From assembly GCA_025403435.1 (NCBI GenBank), contig CM046333.1:35361521-35425520 (forward strand): 64,000 bases of DNA. The letters run 5' to 3'. Each line of letters begins with the position of its first letter. The stretch's first letter is position 1. Source of the stretch: Artocarpus heterophyllus (Eukaryota; Streptophyta; Magnoliopsida; Rosales; Moraceae). Below, piece by piece: positions 20,931 to 33,984 of the stretch. Below the pieces are notes generated by a model. That model was not told the DNA's origin. It saw only the letters and a list, made by a program, of their open reading frames with translations, and searched no databases. The position numbers were made by a program, and so were the translations under genes.

Positions 20931-23900
20931 TCACTCTCCAACACCACAGATATCACAGTGGTCAGAGGACTTCTCCGAGCACCAGTTATCCGGGACGCTC
21001 AAGAAGTGTGTACCCATGAACTTCCTAAATCTCCTCTTGTACTCGATTGCGGGGATGACAGTCGGCAACAAGTTCCTCGGAACAAGTGAAGATTTCACCC
21101 ATGTCTCTAGTTGCTTGTCCCATGTGTACTGCCTAAGATAATCGATGATCCCACACACGAGCTCTCGCCGCTGAGTATCCACTACGACAAGTAATGAATA
21201 GTCCACAACATTAAGCGACTGCAGGCACAAGAACAGAAACACGTCAGATTATAGTCTCTATTGGCTGGCTATTTTTGGTACTTGGAACTAACCAGAAAAA
21301 TCCAGAGGGCCCTTTTGGTTCATGGGTTTGAATAGAGAAACAGAAATTCAATTTTTTTTCACGAAAAAACACTAGAAAAAATGTTTGAATTGTGAAACAA
21401 TCGAAATTAAAGATGAGATTTTTTTTTTCTCTACCCGACACCTCAAACTTGTGTACAATAATTTTCAAGGCGAGCAAGCAAGGGATGCACAACCCTCATA
21501 ACAAAGAACGTTCGGAACCAGAACACACATTAGAGAGAGAACTAACACTGCATTTCAATAGCGGTGCCAGCCATTAGAAAAGAGCTAGTAGTAGTAAACT
21601 CACACGGAGGAAAGTAGTGTCATTCCAGATAGCCCGTTCCAACAGATGCTTTGCTCTGTTACTAACATATAATGGAGATGAATTCATGTCATTGACAAAA
21701 TTTTGATCCAAAAGAACATCACTCGGATCATTTGCAGTCAGTGTTGTAGCGAGCATATAGGGCACCTTTAAGGTCATATTGGCGAGTAATATTCCGATTA
21801 AAGGTGAGATTCTCCATTACCATTAGATCATGTCTTGTCTCTTTTCCGCTTTTGGTCTGTCTTACAATAACCTGTGAAAAGAAATGCAAATGAAAACCAA
21901 TACTAGTTTTTTTTTTTTTTTTTTTAATTTGAGGGAAACCAACAATAGTAGTTAGAACAATGAACAAACAAGCAAAAGTAACATCATTTAAGATGAGAAA
22001 TTCGGAGTACAAACCTGATAGATCCCAAGAACTTTGGCAAGGCAAGTTTGGCTTCCCCACTTCAAACGACTCCTTTACGTACTTGAAGTAATCACCAGCA
22101 AACTTCATAAATGATTCAAATTCTGTCTTCTTGATTTCTTTTATAATCAACCTCTCATCAAGAGTTTTTGCAAAAAATGATTTGCTCTTGCCACCTTTAG
22201 CATCCCAGTTCCTGCAGCGGCTAAGAGAAGCAATATAATCAAGCTCAGATGGACAGCACCAGTTCCGAAGGTCGCGGAACTGATTAGCATAGGGACATAT
22301 GACCGTATATCTATACTTTCCAAGTGACTTGTCAAATCCTAGAGGGACAATTGGATTAACAGTTCCAGGCGGAACAAGAGACTCCAGTAAATTCATCCCA
22401 TCAAAACTGGAAAAGCGCGACTCGTCAAAAGAAAGGCTTGCAAGTCGAATTGACTGAATCAGAATCCAATGATCCATGTGAAGACCAATGTGAGGAAATA
22501 TCAGTAGGAATCCGAGTCAGACTGTGAAAACTCTCGAATTGATTTCAAAGCATCATCACCCTCTTTCAACACTGCCAGTGCACAAGCAATTACGCTAGAC
22601 AGCTCACCGCCATAATCCGACACAATATAACTATCTGTTCCAAGGGGAATGTGCAGCCTTTGTCCTTCCTCAGTAATCAGCTGATATGCTGTGGGTAAGT
22701 TACTCCATAGTATAGCGACCGAGAGGTTGAAATTTTTGGAAGTATAATTTCTGAAGTCCCCTCATGTCTATACCTCTAATGTCTGCAAATGGCGCCCAAA
22801 ACCATTCATTTGAGTTTTCTAAATTATGCAAAAGAAAACTCTCAGATGTGTTCTTTAGCAAATCTGATGCATTCTCAGACCGCCTATCATCAGGATAATG
22901 ATTTGAACCATTGGGCAGCATACGGGAATCATAGCTGGCTGATCCTTTTGGGCTTAAATCACCCTCGATTCAGTATCTCAGTACGTTCAGCAATGATAGA
23001 TGCACCAAATATCTTGCCTTGTTTAGATTCTTCTGCTCGATCCTCAACCAGAATGTCTTGCTTTGGAAAATCATCTACATCTGTAGACAGTAGCGAGCTT
23101 CACATTTATGTTGTCACCACCATCGAATACTGAGATCACTTCTTTCCAAACTCACTTCAGGCCCCACGTTCCTTTCCTCTCCGATGCCATTCATCCCTGA
23201 CTTCTTTTGGTCTTGAACCTACTTTCTTGGCAGTAGTTGAACCAAGCATCCTAGCATCCTGGTAAGAGTAATGAATGCATGCGCTGATCCCAAATGCACG
23301 ATTCAAGAAGAAGCTCCCACAGTAATCGATTCAAGCCCAAAAGTCTGTATACAACCTGGTCTGAGCTTCCATTCTTGGAAGCAGCTTTCTTAATGTTTCC
23401 CTGATTTTTTACATCACAAGAAAAACAAGTTTTATAGAATCAGAAGAGCCAAAAAAGGAAGTCTTCATATCTAGATACACAAAAAGCATAAGAAAAATAA
23501 ATTCGAGTTTTAACGGGAATATAAGACTACAGAAATAAAGTTAACATTGCTGAACAAACTACAGAGCAAAGGTAGAACCAAGCAAGAGACATTTAGAGTA
23601 AAGATGAATTAATATAAGATGAGCTTTCTACATAAGGCTTTTCTCAATCATAACAGTCGAAGTACTGCAAAATATACAAACATGTGTGTAGAAAGGAGAG
23701 TTTCTTTTTGCCATATATAAGTACTGACCTCAAACTCTGATCCTTTCCTGCTTTAACATATCCTCAATATCAGTAAATTCTTTTAAAGAGCCTCGAAGAT
23801 TCAATGTCAACCCTTCAAATTGAGATTTAATTTTCTTCAAAGAGCTCTCAATCTCTGAAAATAGCAGAATCCCTTTCATGTACACCTTAAGAAAATCAAA

Positions 23901-26900
23901 ACAAAGGATCAATTTAAAGAGGGAAGTAAACAAAAGGTGCTATAAAATGGGATTACGCAAGGCATAAAAATTTATTGAAACATAGTCAGAAGCTAGAGAA
24001 TCTAGAATTCATCAGATAAGATATTTACATCTTGAATCTCTTTCATAAGCAAGTCTTGTTTAATTAAATTACTGAGCTGCAACTTCCAAGGAGGCAGAGA
24101 CACAGCATATGTGGAAACGGGAGAGTATCTAAACATTGCAACCACAGGGCCAAACCTGTAGCTTATCAAGAAAACCTAATAAGGACACTAAAATGGAAAG
24201 AAATTATCTTCAGTAGGTAGTAAATCTAAGATGGAAGTGCGAAAAAGTAATCAATCAAGTCCAGTAGTTTTCCAAAATTAAAGTAATACAGAACACAACT
24301 AGACCTTTTTTACAGTAGATGAGAGAACCTGCCACTTGAACATATGATATCTTCAAGACCTTAAGTGATGCTTAATATGGAAAATTACATCATAGATGAT
24401 CCATACCCGAAGAAGTAGAGGAAGTCCCGGTGCAATAAATGGCCACAGCTAGATAATTGACAAGATGAGTGATTTGAGAAGCCAAGCTCCAGGAATTTTC
24501 CAAATGACAGACCACGGGCAGTAGTGGAAATCAATACTCTTTTCGTAGATTTTGATATCCCATTTCCATCTTTACACTTGCCACATCGACCCCACATCCA
24601 AATTTTTCCTTCTGCTTCCCCATGCAAACTCTTTTCAGGAGCTAGGTGCTTAACCTTTATGGTCAGCTGCTTCTTATGATGTGCATAGTAGTATAAGTGA
24701 GCTTCTGGCAATTCACCACAAATATTGCACTGAGTTTTCTGCATTGTGGTAGTTTCTATCAGCGCACTAGTATCTTAAAATATCTAACGTGGTTGAATAA
24801 AAATGAAATTCGAAAGCATAATGAGAATGAAACTCTTTCTGAGTAAAGACAGTGAAACGATATTATAGTTTCCAATGAATAAGCTTAGACTTCTAACTTA
24901 ACTGGAAATATACAATACTAGCAACTAACAAATAACAAAATGATAAAACATTCTAATAACATAACAAACCTGATTGAGTAAATTGTCTAGGAGGAATTTT
25001 CCAAGTGGAACATCAAAATTCTTGTAGAACACAATATGAGAAAAATGTCTTTGCTCACATACAGTCCCTCTTAACGCATTCCGCCTAGACATCAGAACTA
25101 AAATACTCTGAGAATCCAACACCGCATTGATATCATTTTTACTTTTCCCTTCATCACTATCACTATCATTTTTACTTTTCCCTTCATCACTATCACTATC
25201 ATTTTTCACCTCTTCAGCAGCTTCTGAGGATTCGCATGAAGACTGGGATTCTTCAACATTTAGCAATTTTTCATCATCACTACAACTCTTATCTTCAGCA
25301 ACATTATAATCTAATGCCGTAGGAGATGTGGAAGGGGAAATAGCTTTTGCAATCTGATCATTGGACCCTCTTCCATTGAATCCAAAGTACGAGGAAAGAG
25401 ACTGATAAGAAGAAGATGCAAGAGGGAAATTTTCCCCTACAACCTTCTTCGGAGAAGCTGAAGGAGACGAAAAGCCAGATTGTATTGCTGGATTATATGG
25501 TTCATACGAAAGGGAATTTCCTTCTAATTCTAGATCAGAATTATAGGAATACACACCATGAAAGCCGTCAGAAACTGGAATTTCAACTTTGGGCAACTCA
25601 GTATCACTAGCAGAATTGTGGTCATGAAAGCCATTAGAAATGGGAATATCAACCTTAGGCGACTTAGTTTCGGCAGTAGCCCCCACAAGGCAAGGGGCAT
25701 TGGAATTATCAGAGCCTAAACTAAAAAAATGTTGCCCATTTGATAATGCATTTACCACTTCACTCGACATGAGATTTGTTACTCCAGAAAATGGTATTGT
25801 AGAGAACATTGCTCTCTGATCAACAAGAAAAGAAGTCTCAAGAATCAAATGATACGCCATGATAACTGCACACTGCACCACACACTTAACCCTCTTCAGT
25901 TCATCAGTAGGTGCTCCTTTCAGCAAAATCTGTAATGTCATAGCATGCAGAAAAAATATTGAATTCACTGGGGAGTTTAGAAAGACAATAAACAAATAAA
26001 CTGACTGTAACCAAAAAACAAAAAATTACAGGAGCAATAGTTTTAGAAAGTACAAAATTCAGGTGTTCACTTATCAGATGCATAAACTGACTGTCAAACA
26101 GCCACAAGTAGATACATGACCTTCTGAAAAACATAGTAGCAGGACTGGTAAAGAAGGAAATCCTAAGGAAAAAAATTACACCCAACCTCTCAATTCAAGA
26201 GAGGTGATTTAAGACTTTCAATGAAAATACTATATGTAATGTTATAAAAGATTTTCTACAAAGACCAAAATCTTAAGATATCATCAACTGATTTATTCTC
26301 AAAAAACATTTTTAATACAAATCAGTCCATGAAATCTGATCAAACAGCTATATCTGTTCTGCTGAATGATTAACAAATTCCCCAGTAAAACCATATGACT
26401 ATTTTCTTCTTTTTCTTTTTTAAGGATTACTCCGCTTCTTTCTGTATCTCTCTTGATACTTTATACTGATAGCCGTTACATTTTATCAGAAAATCACAGA
26501 CAAAAGAATGAAAAAAAAAAAGGATTAAACTGGAAAGACAGAGGGCTTCACTAATAATCAGCTTCAAAATACTACTATAGAAAAAAGAACCATAAACCAG
26601 TCCAGCCAGAAGAGTTTCCTTTGAGTGGTGTTGTCACTTTTTAGGGTACATATGTCATTTTAGCGATATTGTGTTTTGGGTGGTACAAGAATAGGAGATG
26701 AAGTCTGAGCTAAGGGGAAAATTTTTAATTGAATGGGTCTCAGCTAAGCTAAGAATTTGGGAGAGGGGCAGAACTCCCAAACTCTGTCACTTTGTGTCAT
26801 TTCTATGTTTTCTGATTTAATAAACAGTGCAATCTTTCCCACTCATTCTCGGTTCTATTTGCTAAATTGACAGGAAAACCGAGGGTTCTAACAGGTGTAC

Positions 26901-26931
<31 letters not shown>

Positions 26932-29347
26932 CAACATATTTGAAACAGATGTGGAAAAATTGACCAACCGTACAACCCAGCCGTGTGGGACAACCCTCAA
27001 TGAACATCAATGATTTACTTGGCTTCTTTCCTCCCTCGCTAGAACCCGCATGTTCCTCAACAAATTTTTCAATATAAAAGGAGGCGCATTGCTTTAAGTT
27101 TTGACTTCTTATAGTATCTGCTGATAAAATTGATGATCCGGTACAACGAGCAACTCTCTCTAGCCGATGGAGCTTCATATCAAAGACCAATGTCATCCCC
27201 TTATCGAGAATAGACTCTTGGATATCACGACTAACACTCTTCTCCACTAAAACCACATTTGGATGGCACAAATCTAACGTCTCAATGACAGACTTTAGAT
27301 AATCCTTTTCCTGTTTGAAAGCAAATGATAAGAACAGGTAGTAGCATAATTCCATTACGTCTTATGAAAAAAATAAAATAATTCCATCACAAGGAAATGA
27401 TGTTCAGATCATGTACCTGCTCCATTGAAGCAAATGATGACAATCCACTTGAGGATTGACCAAGCACACCCCGCACTAACAACAGCTTTGGATTCTTGTA
27501 CTTAGTTGGCATGTGCTTGTGTGCAGCATGTTTCTTGAAGACCAAGCCCTTAACTAATTGACTGTAACATCAAACACAAATTTAGGCTTTAAGAATGAAA
27601 AATTATAATTAAATAAATAATATCCAATGTAGTTAATGAAGAAGTCCATGAAGCAGCTATTCGGTTCATACTCTATGCAAGGGGGTCTAATAAATTCAAT
27701 ACAAGTTTGACATACCAGGGCAGACGCTCCTGAAGCTCTAGAGTTATTATTAGCATCTAGTTCCCAAATAGTACATATATTTTTCCTTATTAAGGTAAAA
27801 GGATGTGTAATTAAACCAAACTTCTTCCACAAAAACAATGTAAGAAAAATGAAGCGCAATTGTTTAAAAAAAATTAATATCAACAAAAGAAAGGACTTGG
27901 ATCCCAATGTCTACTTTTGGTGTCCCAATTGGTGCCTAAACAATCACACTATGCCACATCATTTAAAAAATTTGAAATATTTTTAAATGATTTTTCCATG
28001 CTTTGATGTTTGAGTCTATTAAACGACATGGCATAACGTGGTTGGCAAGACATTATTTGAACACCAGAAATTGAATCGATAATTTGAATCCCAAAAGAAA
28101 TGTAGAATAGCTGAATATAACCATCAGAAACCTAAACTTTGAAAGTTAAATAGTAAATCTCAGTGGATTAAAACTCTGTTACCTTTGGCTGCGAACACCA
28201 GTCGCAATACACTTCACTTTCACATATCCATCTGAGTCCATTGAATTAGAAACAACAGCATCAGGTTTCAAAAATGAAGCAGCTTCCCATGACAACGACG
28301 TAACTATATCTACCCAACTTGCAACGTCTTCTCCATAAGGGGCAATGCCCACAGATTTAAGAAGTTGACATACAAGGGCCTTGAACTTTCCATTAACAAC
28401 CTCTTCCATAGCTCTTTCTTTCTCCTCTTTAAGCTTATAGCACCAAGTTCCTTCGCCTCCAGAAGAAGTACACAACGAACTCGGCTTTCCCCATTCTGTA
28501 CCATCACCACACTCAGTCATCGTCATTGAACGCCACACCACCCTCCATGTCATCCACTGAATCTTCCGGTTCAGGGGGTTCCCAAATTTGGGTATCTACA
28601 ACATCTTCGAAAGGGTGAGAATTTTCAATATCTTCATCATCAGAGCCACTGGAGCTCTCTGTACTGATATCTTTTTCTATGAGGCCACTACTTATCGGTA
28701 TAGCCTCGTTAACATCTCCACCCACGTACCTACCATTATCAATAGCGCTTCCCGGATGTGCATGGGATCTATCGCGTTCATTAATTGAAGATTCAAAGCT
28801 TATGTTCTGGAACTGGCAATTAGGTCTGTGGTTGTGATTCTCCTGATAACTATTTACTACACCTTCTTGATTAGACCTACGAGACGCAGAGATGCATATA
28901 TAATAAATCATCACAAGTACCAGTGAGGAGACGCTGTAGAACCAGAATTCGAAAAAAGCAGAGGCACATACCTGTCATACATGTTCGTATCGACAGAACG
29001 TACACCTTTAAAGGGCAAAGGATAAAAGTATTAGTAAAGCGAGAATTAGCTGTTGATTGATTTGAATTCAATCAAAATAACCAAATATCTACAAAATATA
29101 AACAGAACTTACTGAAGCCAGATGTGGAACAATCGCTGCTGGACAAAGAAGTCGTTGCACTTATCATTGGTGTTGCATAAGGACTCTGCAACACAGTACC
29201 CGGCAGAGATTCTCTCTCGTGCCTATCTTCACAACATTTGCAAGACAAAATGGAGTCTTGCTTACCTAATTTTAAAGAATTCACATTATCCTCTGTTTTC
29301 CTATCCTCCTTAGACTTTGCTAATTCCGCGCCACAATAGTGACACAT
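20931..29347 (-). CDS. FAB1D-like: 1-phosphatidylinositol-3-phosphate 5-kinase, FAB1C/FAB1D class, 12 coding exons, frame broken 12 times
   Basis: FAB1/PIKfyve kinases turn PI3P into PI(3,5)P2 on endosome and vacuole membranes. Exons (5' to 3', minus): 29347-29113, 29005-28972, 28876-28183, 27561-27417, 27310-26969, 25929-24970, 24738-24407, 24155-24029, 23885-23729, 23400-22015, 21871-21604, 21218-20931, all with GT-AG borders. The start MCHYCGAEL fits the classes lacking FYVE. Exons 4-6 give the Cpn60/TCP-1-like domain (YKNPKLLLVRGVLGQ, FIEGCPTRLGCTILLKG), exon 7 a Cys-rich block. Exons 10-12 give the kinase: GGKSKSFFAKTLDERLIIK with the ATP lysine, YDLKGAL, and DYSLLVVVD, where the usual Gly is Val. 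One extra base is inferred near 28516, 23741, 23258, 23163, 23128, 23087, 22968, 22701, 22505, 22434, 22048 and 21738. Removing one at each gives 1651 residues, near the family length. FAB1C versus FAB1D is from memory of the N-terminus. Confidence 0.93.
25131..25196 (-). repeat. 33-bp perfect tandem duplication inside FAB1 exon 6
   Basis: Two identical 33-bp units encode the 11-residue unit NDSDSDEGKSK twice, in frame, in an acidic/Ser-rich linker between the Cpn60-like domain and the Cys-rich block. Because the length is a multiple of three, the frame is kept. Confidence 0.95.
26632..26893 (+). mobile_element. Solo LTR (262 bp) in FAB1 intron, with 5-bp target duplication
   Basis: The segment starts TGTCAC and ends TTCTAACA, and is flanked by perfect GGTGT repeats at 26627-26631 and 26894-26898. 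Internally an AATAAA (TTTAATAAACAG, about 26817-26828) and a TTCTAACA end resemble copia LTRs. It sits in the 1.04-kb intron between coding exons 5 and 6, in opposite orientation to the gene if the AATAAA marks its sense strand. Its small size would suit a TRIM-type element. Confidence 0.7.
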
Positions 29348-29414
29348 GCTACACGTCTACTCTGACAAACTTGTGGCAAATTCACGAATGAAAATGGTCT
29401 CCAACCTTGATGAC
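29348..29414 (-). other. 5' UTR part of first coding exon of FAB1
   Basis: The minus strand shows a 3' splice site ACATATAG at 29415, then 67 bases of leader to the ATG at 29347. No upstream in-frame ATG lies in this piece. Confidence 0.6.
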
Positions 29415-30680
29415 CTATATGTTAAGCAAAGGAAAATAGCAATAAAAAAATTACATTAAGTAATCCAAGAAATAAATATAATTCATAAAGAGAAGAATAC
29501 ATCAAGAAATCATTGAAAATGACCATTGGTTCTTTTCAAAACCTGTTTCAAATTTAAAAACCTTGCAGTAGTCAACAATTTCAGGACTTCAAGGTTATCA
29601 AAATATTGAGAGTATCACTGTGTCGAAATATCATTTACTGCCATTTTATGTCTCTCCAAAGTTAAACACATATATTCATAAAGTAAACCTATCCATATTT
29701 TCACATATATACACATATAGGATTACCGAGTATCTATGCCCTATGAGAGATGAAAGAACAAAGATTTTCTCCAAAACTATAAAAATTCCACCGATGCTAT
29801 ACACAAACATTTATACATATGTGTGTGTATGAAGTTCCCATAAAATCTTAAAAAGTAATTTTTTTTTTCCCTTTAGCTTAATATTACTATAATCTACTTA
29901 TTCATTTAGTTTGCTGGAAAGATACCCTGGTGGTGTTTAAACTACAGGCCTAGTCGTACAAAATTTAAGAATATAAAAGGAACCCAAAGGTATGAAAAGC
30001 TGCAGAGTGAAAACAAAAAACAAAAACATAATTCTCATTGTCTAAATAGTACAAACAAAATTCGAGAACCAAAAGAAAAACCATCAATCACAACGGAAAA
30101 ATTTTTAGCAGATATAATTCAATTTTTTTCTTTTTTGAGAATCTCAATTGCTATAAAATTAGCAGATAGATCATAGAATACAATATCTAATAAAAGTTGA
30201 AAAAAAAAAAAAAAACGAAATTTAGAACAACAAGAAATATGGAGGCTTAAGATAAACTGACTGAAAATTAAAGTTAAGAAGCAAAAGAAGGGAGGAAAAA
30301 AAAAAAAGAAAGAAAGAAATCCCAGTTCAGAAATCAACCTCACCTCAAAGTGGTAATCAGAAAACCGAAAGAGCAACGTAACGCTTTAGAAACTCAATAA
30401 AAACTTGAATATCATGAAGAACAAGAAGAGGAGGAAGAAAAGCCGAAATCCCAGAACGAATTTAAAGCCAAAAAAGCGATCTCAATAAATGGGTAAGAAT
30501 TTAAAATTACATCCAATCAAATCTCGGGAAAATATTTCCCCACACTGTGCCCGCGTTTTCAAACAAACACGAAAACAAAATCTTACCATTTTGACCTCTA
30601 AGCAAATTTTAAAAAAACAATAATAAAGGAAAACTTAAAAAGTAGTGAAAAAGGAAAGAAAGCAAAAATGGATGACTTAC

Positions 30681-30980
30681 TGTCAAAGCAAACCAGAGAA
30701 CAAAGGTACAGCCGTGACCTCCGAATTAATCCCAAGCATGATTGAGCAAAAAGCAAATTAAAAATTATAGTCTCTTCTTTATTCTTTTTTTTCTTTGTAT
30801 TTCTCTCTCTAGAAAACACGGAATTGGGGGGCTTCGTGAAGTTCGTAGTTGTTTTTGATGTTGGTCTGTGAGAGTCCACACAGTCCCCAGACAGACAAAC
30901 TCAGAAGAGACTTGGAGGAGAGAGAAACAAGTAAGAGAGAGAAAGAAAAAAAAGTAACTGTCCTGTGAACAAAGAAATGT
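30681..30980 (-). other. Non-coding 5' leader exon of FAB1 (approximate start)
   Basis: A strong 5' splice site TTTGACA|GTAAGT lies at 30680/30681 on the minus strand, downstream of a CT-rich stretch (CTTTCTCTCTCTTACTTG, TCTCTCCTCCAAGTCTC) typical of plant transcript leaders. Together with the 3' site at 29415 it defines a 1.27-kb leader intron. Transcription start is not located exactly. Confidence 0.5.
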
Positions 30981-30999
30981 GTAAGAGAGAATGAAATGA

Positions 31000-33980
31000 A
31001 GACGAGAAAAAGAAGGGAGAGAAAAAACCGGGAAGCAAAATTCTAAGCGGGACCCACTGTCAATCTCCTTTCTTTTTCTTTTTTCTTTTTTCATTTTTCT
31101 TTTTTATTGGGATTTTTTTTCTCAGGGAAAGCATCTTTTTCATTACGAGAAATACATTATAGGTGTGTTTGTTTCGTAGTTTGAATCACAGTTTAAATTA
31201 TTTTGCTTATAGTATTATTTTTATAACAATTTAAATTTTTATTTAAATATTCTATTCAAATACTTGAACTAAACGAACTTTTTATTTTTTTTTTCTTTTT
31301 GAGCAAAACAAGGATATTTGTGTCCCGAGCAAAAAGAATAAATGTCTCAGCTATGAAAAAACTTACTCAACCCAAAAAAAAAAAAAAAACCATGAAATAC
31401 ACGTCCAAGATTTATTTTTTGAAATTGATTATATCCAATGTCTCCTTGGGGAAAAAAAAAGACCAAGGCAACTTTGGCCTGATTATCTCTGTCTGTTGTA
31501 AAATCTACAGAAGAAGTTATTTTAATTAGATTCAACAATTAAAAATATAGACTATAGGTAAAATCTTTATTGAAGAAAGATCAAAAAAAATTTGTAGTGT
31601 GTTTGATAAAATAGTTAAAATTAAAAGTAAAAACAATAAAATTATAATATGTGAGAACTCTATATTCTTCTATTTTTGCTTTACAATATAGCATGTGAAC
31701 GTTTTATATTACAGTAATTTTAACAATATAGTTAAAACGAGGTTGCAAAACACTTTAAAAATTTAGAAAAAGAAAAAGACGAGGATTTTGCAATTACGTC
31801 CCCAGGATAAATTCATGTTCTATATTGCAAGTTGCAAGATTGTTTATTGACGGATTTGGTGCTAGGATATTAAAACATTCAGTAAAATACAAGTCTTTCA
31901 TGGTTTAAATTATGTCTTCTAAAGAAATATATAATATTTGAAGAGAAGTAAAAATATCACTGAAATCTCTACCTATGGGCAAATGTATTTTTGAGGCCCT
32001 TCCGCAGTAAGGCCTAATAATAATAATAATAATAAACAATGTTTGTGACTAGTTAATTTGGTCAAAATCACACAAAAATATAAAAATTTTATTGACCAAG
32101 ATACATATTTAACTGCTGAAAGACATAAATATAAGGGTAATTAATTTTTTAAAGTCCTACTTCAAAAAATTTTATATTTTTAATACTCTATAATGTAATT
32201 TCTTTTCTTTTTAACAAGACAGAAATCTCTCTTTTTTTCTTTTTGTGGTAGGATCTCACACTAATAGCATATGTTTTTTTTTACCATTGGATCTTATAAA
32301 AATCACATTAAAATAAAAAAAATGCATGAGGTACAATAGTTGATATGTATTTGATAACTGAAAAAACAAAACCCTATTATTGCTACATTTTTAAGTATTA
32401 TCATAGAATCTCTTTTTTGTTATTATTTTTATGTTTTATTTGCTGGTAATCTTTGAGAAAATTTTAAGTTGCATAATCTTTTTCTTCTTTACGAGGAATG
32501 GCAGCTGTATACATTAAATGACAATTATGTGAATATAAAAATTGCATGGACTTTCTCTTTTTCATTGTAATGTCAGCAACGAATTTCCGTGTTTGAAGTT
32601 AAAAAATTTAATACACCAATTAAAATATTAAAGATTATCAAAGTATGTACTAAAAAAGATCTATTTTTAAATGTCCTAAAAAAAATCTTAATGACATAAT
32701 TATTGATAAGCATTATGGTACTAATGTCAAAGATTACCAACTCTATATGCCTTCTTAGTTCTGTTCTATCCGTAAATGTAGCATTGAAAAGGACAAATAT
32801 GTGTTAGTTTCTGAATCGTAGTAAAAAAATCTAAATTAGTAACTTCTAATTATTTGTAACATATATACGCAATTTTTCTATCCCCTACTATTGATATGAC
32901 GTACCTACATACATACATACATATACATGATAAATACTAGTAATATTTGATGTCAATTTTTAAATATCGTAAAAGAAGATGCTTTTATTTTTTTTCTTTT
33001 TTTCTTTTTTTTTTTTGGCTCTGATCAGAAGAAGACATGCATGGCTGTTATCAAGAAAAACATATTCTATAAATAATAAAAAATAATAATATAATTATTA
33101 TACAAACAATTTATAGATCTAAGAAAAGAAAAAAAAATATTTATAGAAGAGAAGAAAAGTCTTGGTTCTTAAAAGCATCCCAAATCTGAAATACCAACAA
33201 AAGAAAGAGGAAAGTAAGCAAGAAAAAATCAAAGTCAAAGTATGTAGGGCTTGAAAAACTAGAATCTCTGATTAAGATTTTTTCCCCTATATTAGCTTGA
33301 TGAATATAGGGCTATCCTATTACCAGGTCAGAGGAATAAAGGTTTAATTAGAGGTCAAATAGCATTAATTAAAGGGTTATTGAGTCAAAGGGTCTAATTA
33401 TACTTGTTAATTAAAATATAATTTCAGTTTGTAAATATTTTATATATTTTTTAAAATAATATCATTAAAATAATTACTATTTAATTAAGGGTATTTTTAA
33501 AATATTTTAAATATTGTATTGAACTTTAATTTCATAATAATAATTTGGTAAAATATTGTAATTTTTTCTTAAGTAAAATCAAGTTTTGGTTTTGCAGACC
33601 CAACATGAATTAAATTACTTGTCCTCGTAGTGATTGGACAGTGATCATCCGCTTGTAAATATAACTGAGATTTACTTTTAGCATTGTCATTTTAGTCAAT
33701 TCACTCAAAAATATTGGGTGTACGCAAGAAAAAGCATCATAATGGCTAACACCATTTTTTCCCTTGGAAACTTATAATATGGGTTGCAAATTTCCATGCA
33801 TGTGGTCCATTATAATCTTTATTTTACGTTGAAAAACATGTCTTTACAGCATACACCCTTACACGTTAAAGACTCATAAATCAAAACTCTTTTTTTCTTT
33901 GAAGCATATGATTTTCTACATAAACCATACGGAAGTAAACTGTAAAAAGTAGTTGTGTTGAAGTAGAAAGTACTCGTGAC
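31000..33980. other. FAB1 upstream region and A/T-rich intergenic DNA
   Basis: Region upstream of FAB1 with many homopolymer runs, an (ATA)n run (about 32017-32036), a (CATA)n run (about 32902-32922) and one decayed copy of a small MITE (31597-31756). No gene seen. Confidence 0.55.
31597..31756. repeat. Decayed MITE related to the 61.4-kb MITE
   Basis: Begins GTGTGTTTGATAAAATAG and ends near GCAAAACAC. The interior has TATGTGAGAACTCTATATT and GCTTTACAATATAGCATGTG, the same pattern as the copies at 57.1 and 61.4 kb. Confidence 0.5.
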
Positions 33981-33984
33981 GTGA

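Noticed and set aside
26909..26931. A run read as the poly(A) tail of a retroposed sequence
   Set aside because: The adjoining 262 bp have LTR borders and a GGTGT duplication that excludes the A run, so the run belongs to the intron.
20931..29347. Calling FAB1 a simple pseudogene
   Set aside because: Intact splice sites, absence of substitution stops and insertion-only shifts favour sequence error over decay; left open as a finding.
30119..31094. Open minus frames in the FAB1 leader region
   Set aside because: They run through intron and CT-rich leader and reflect composition bias.
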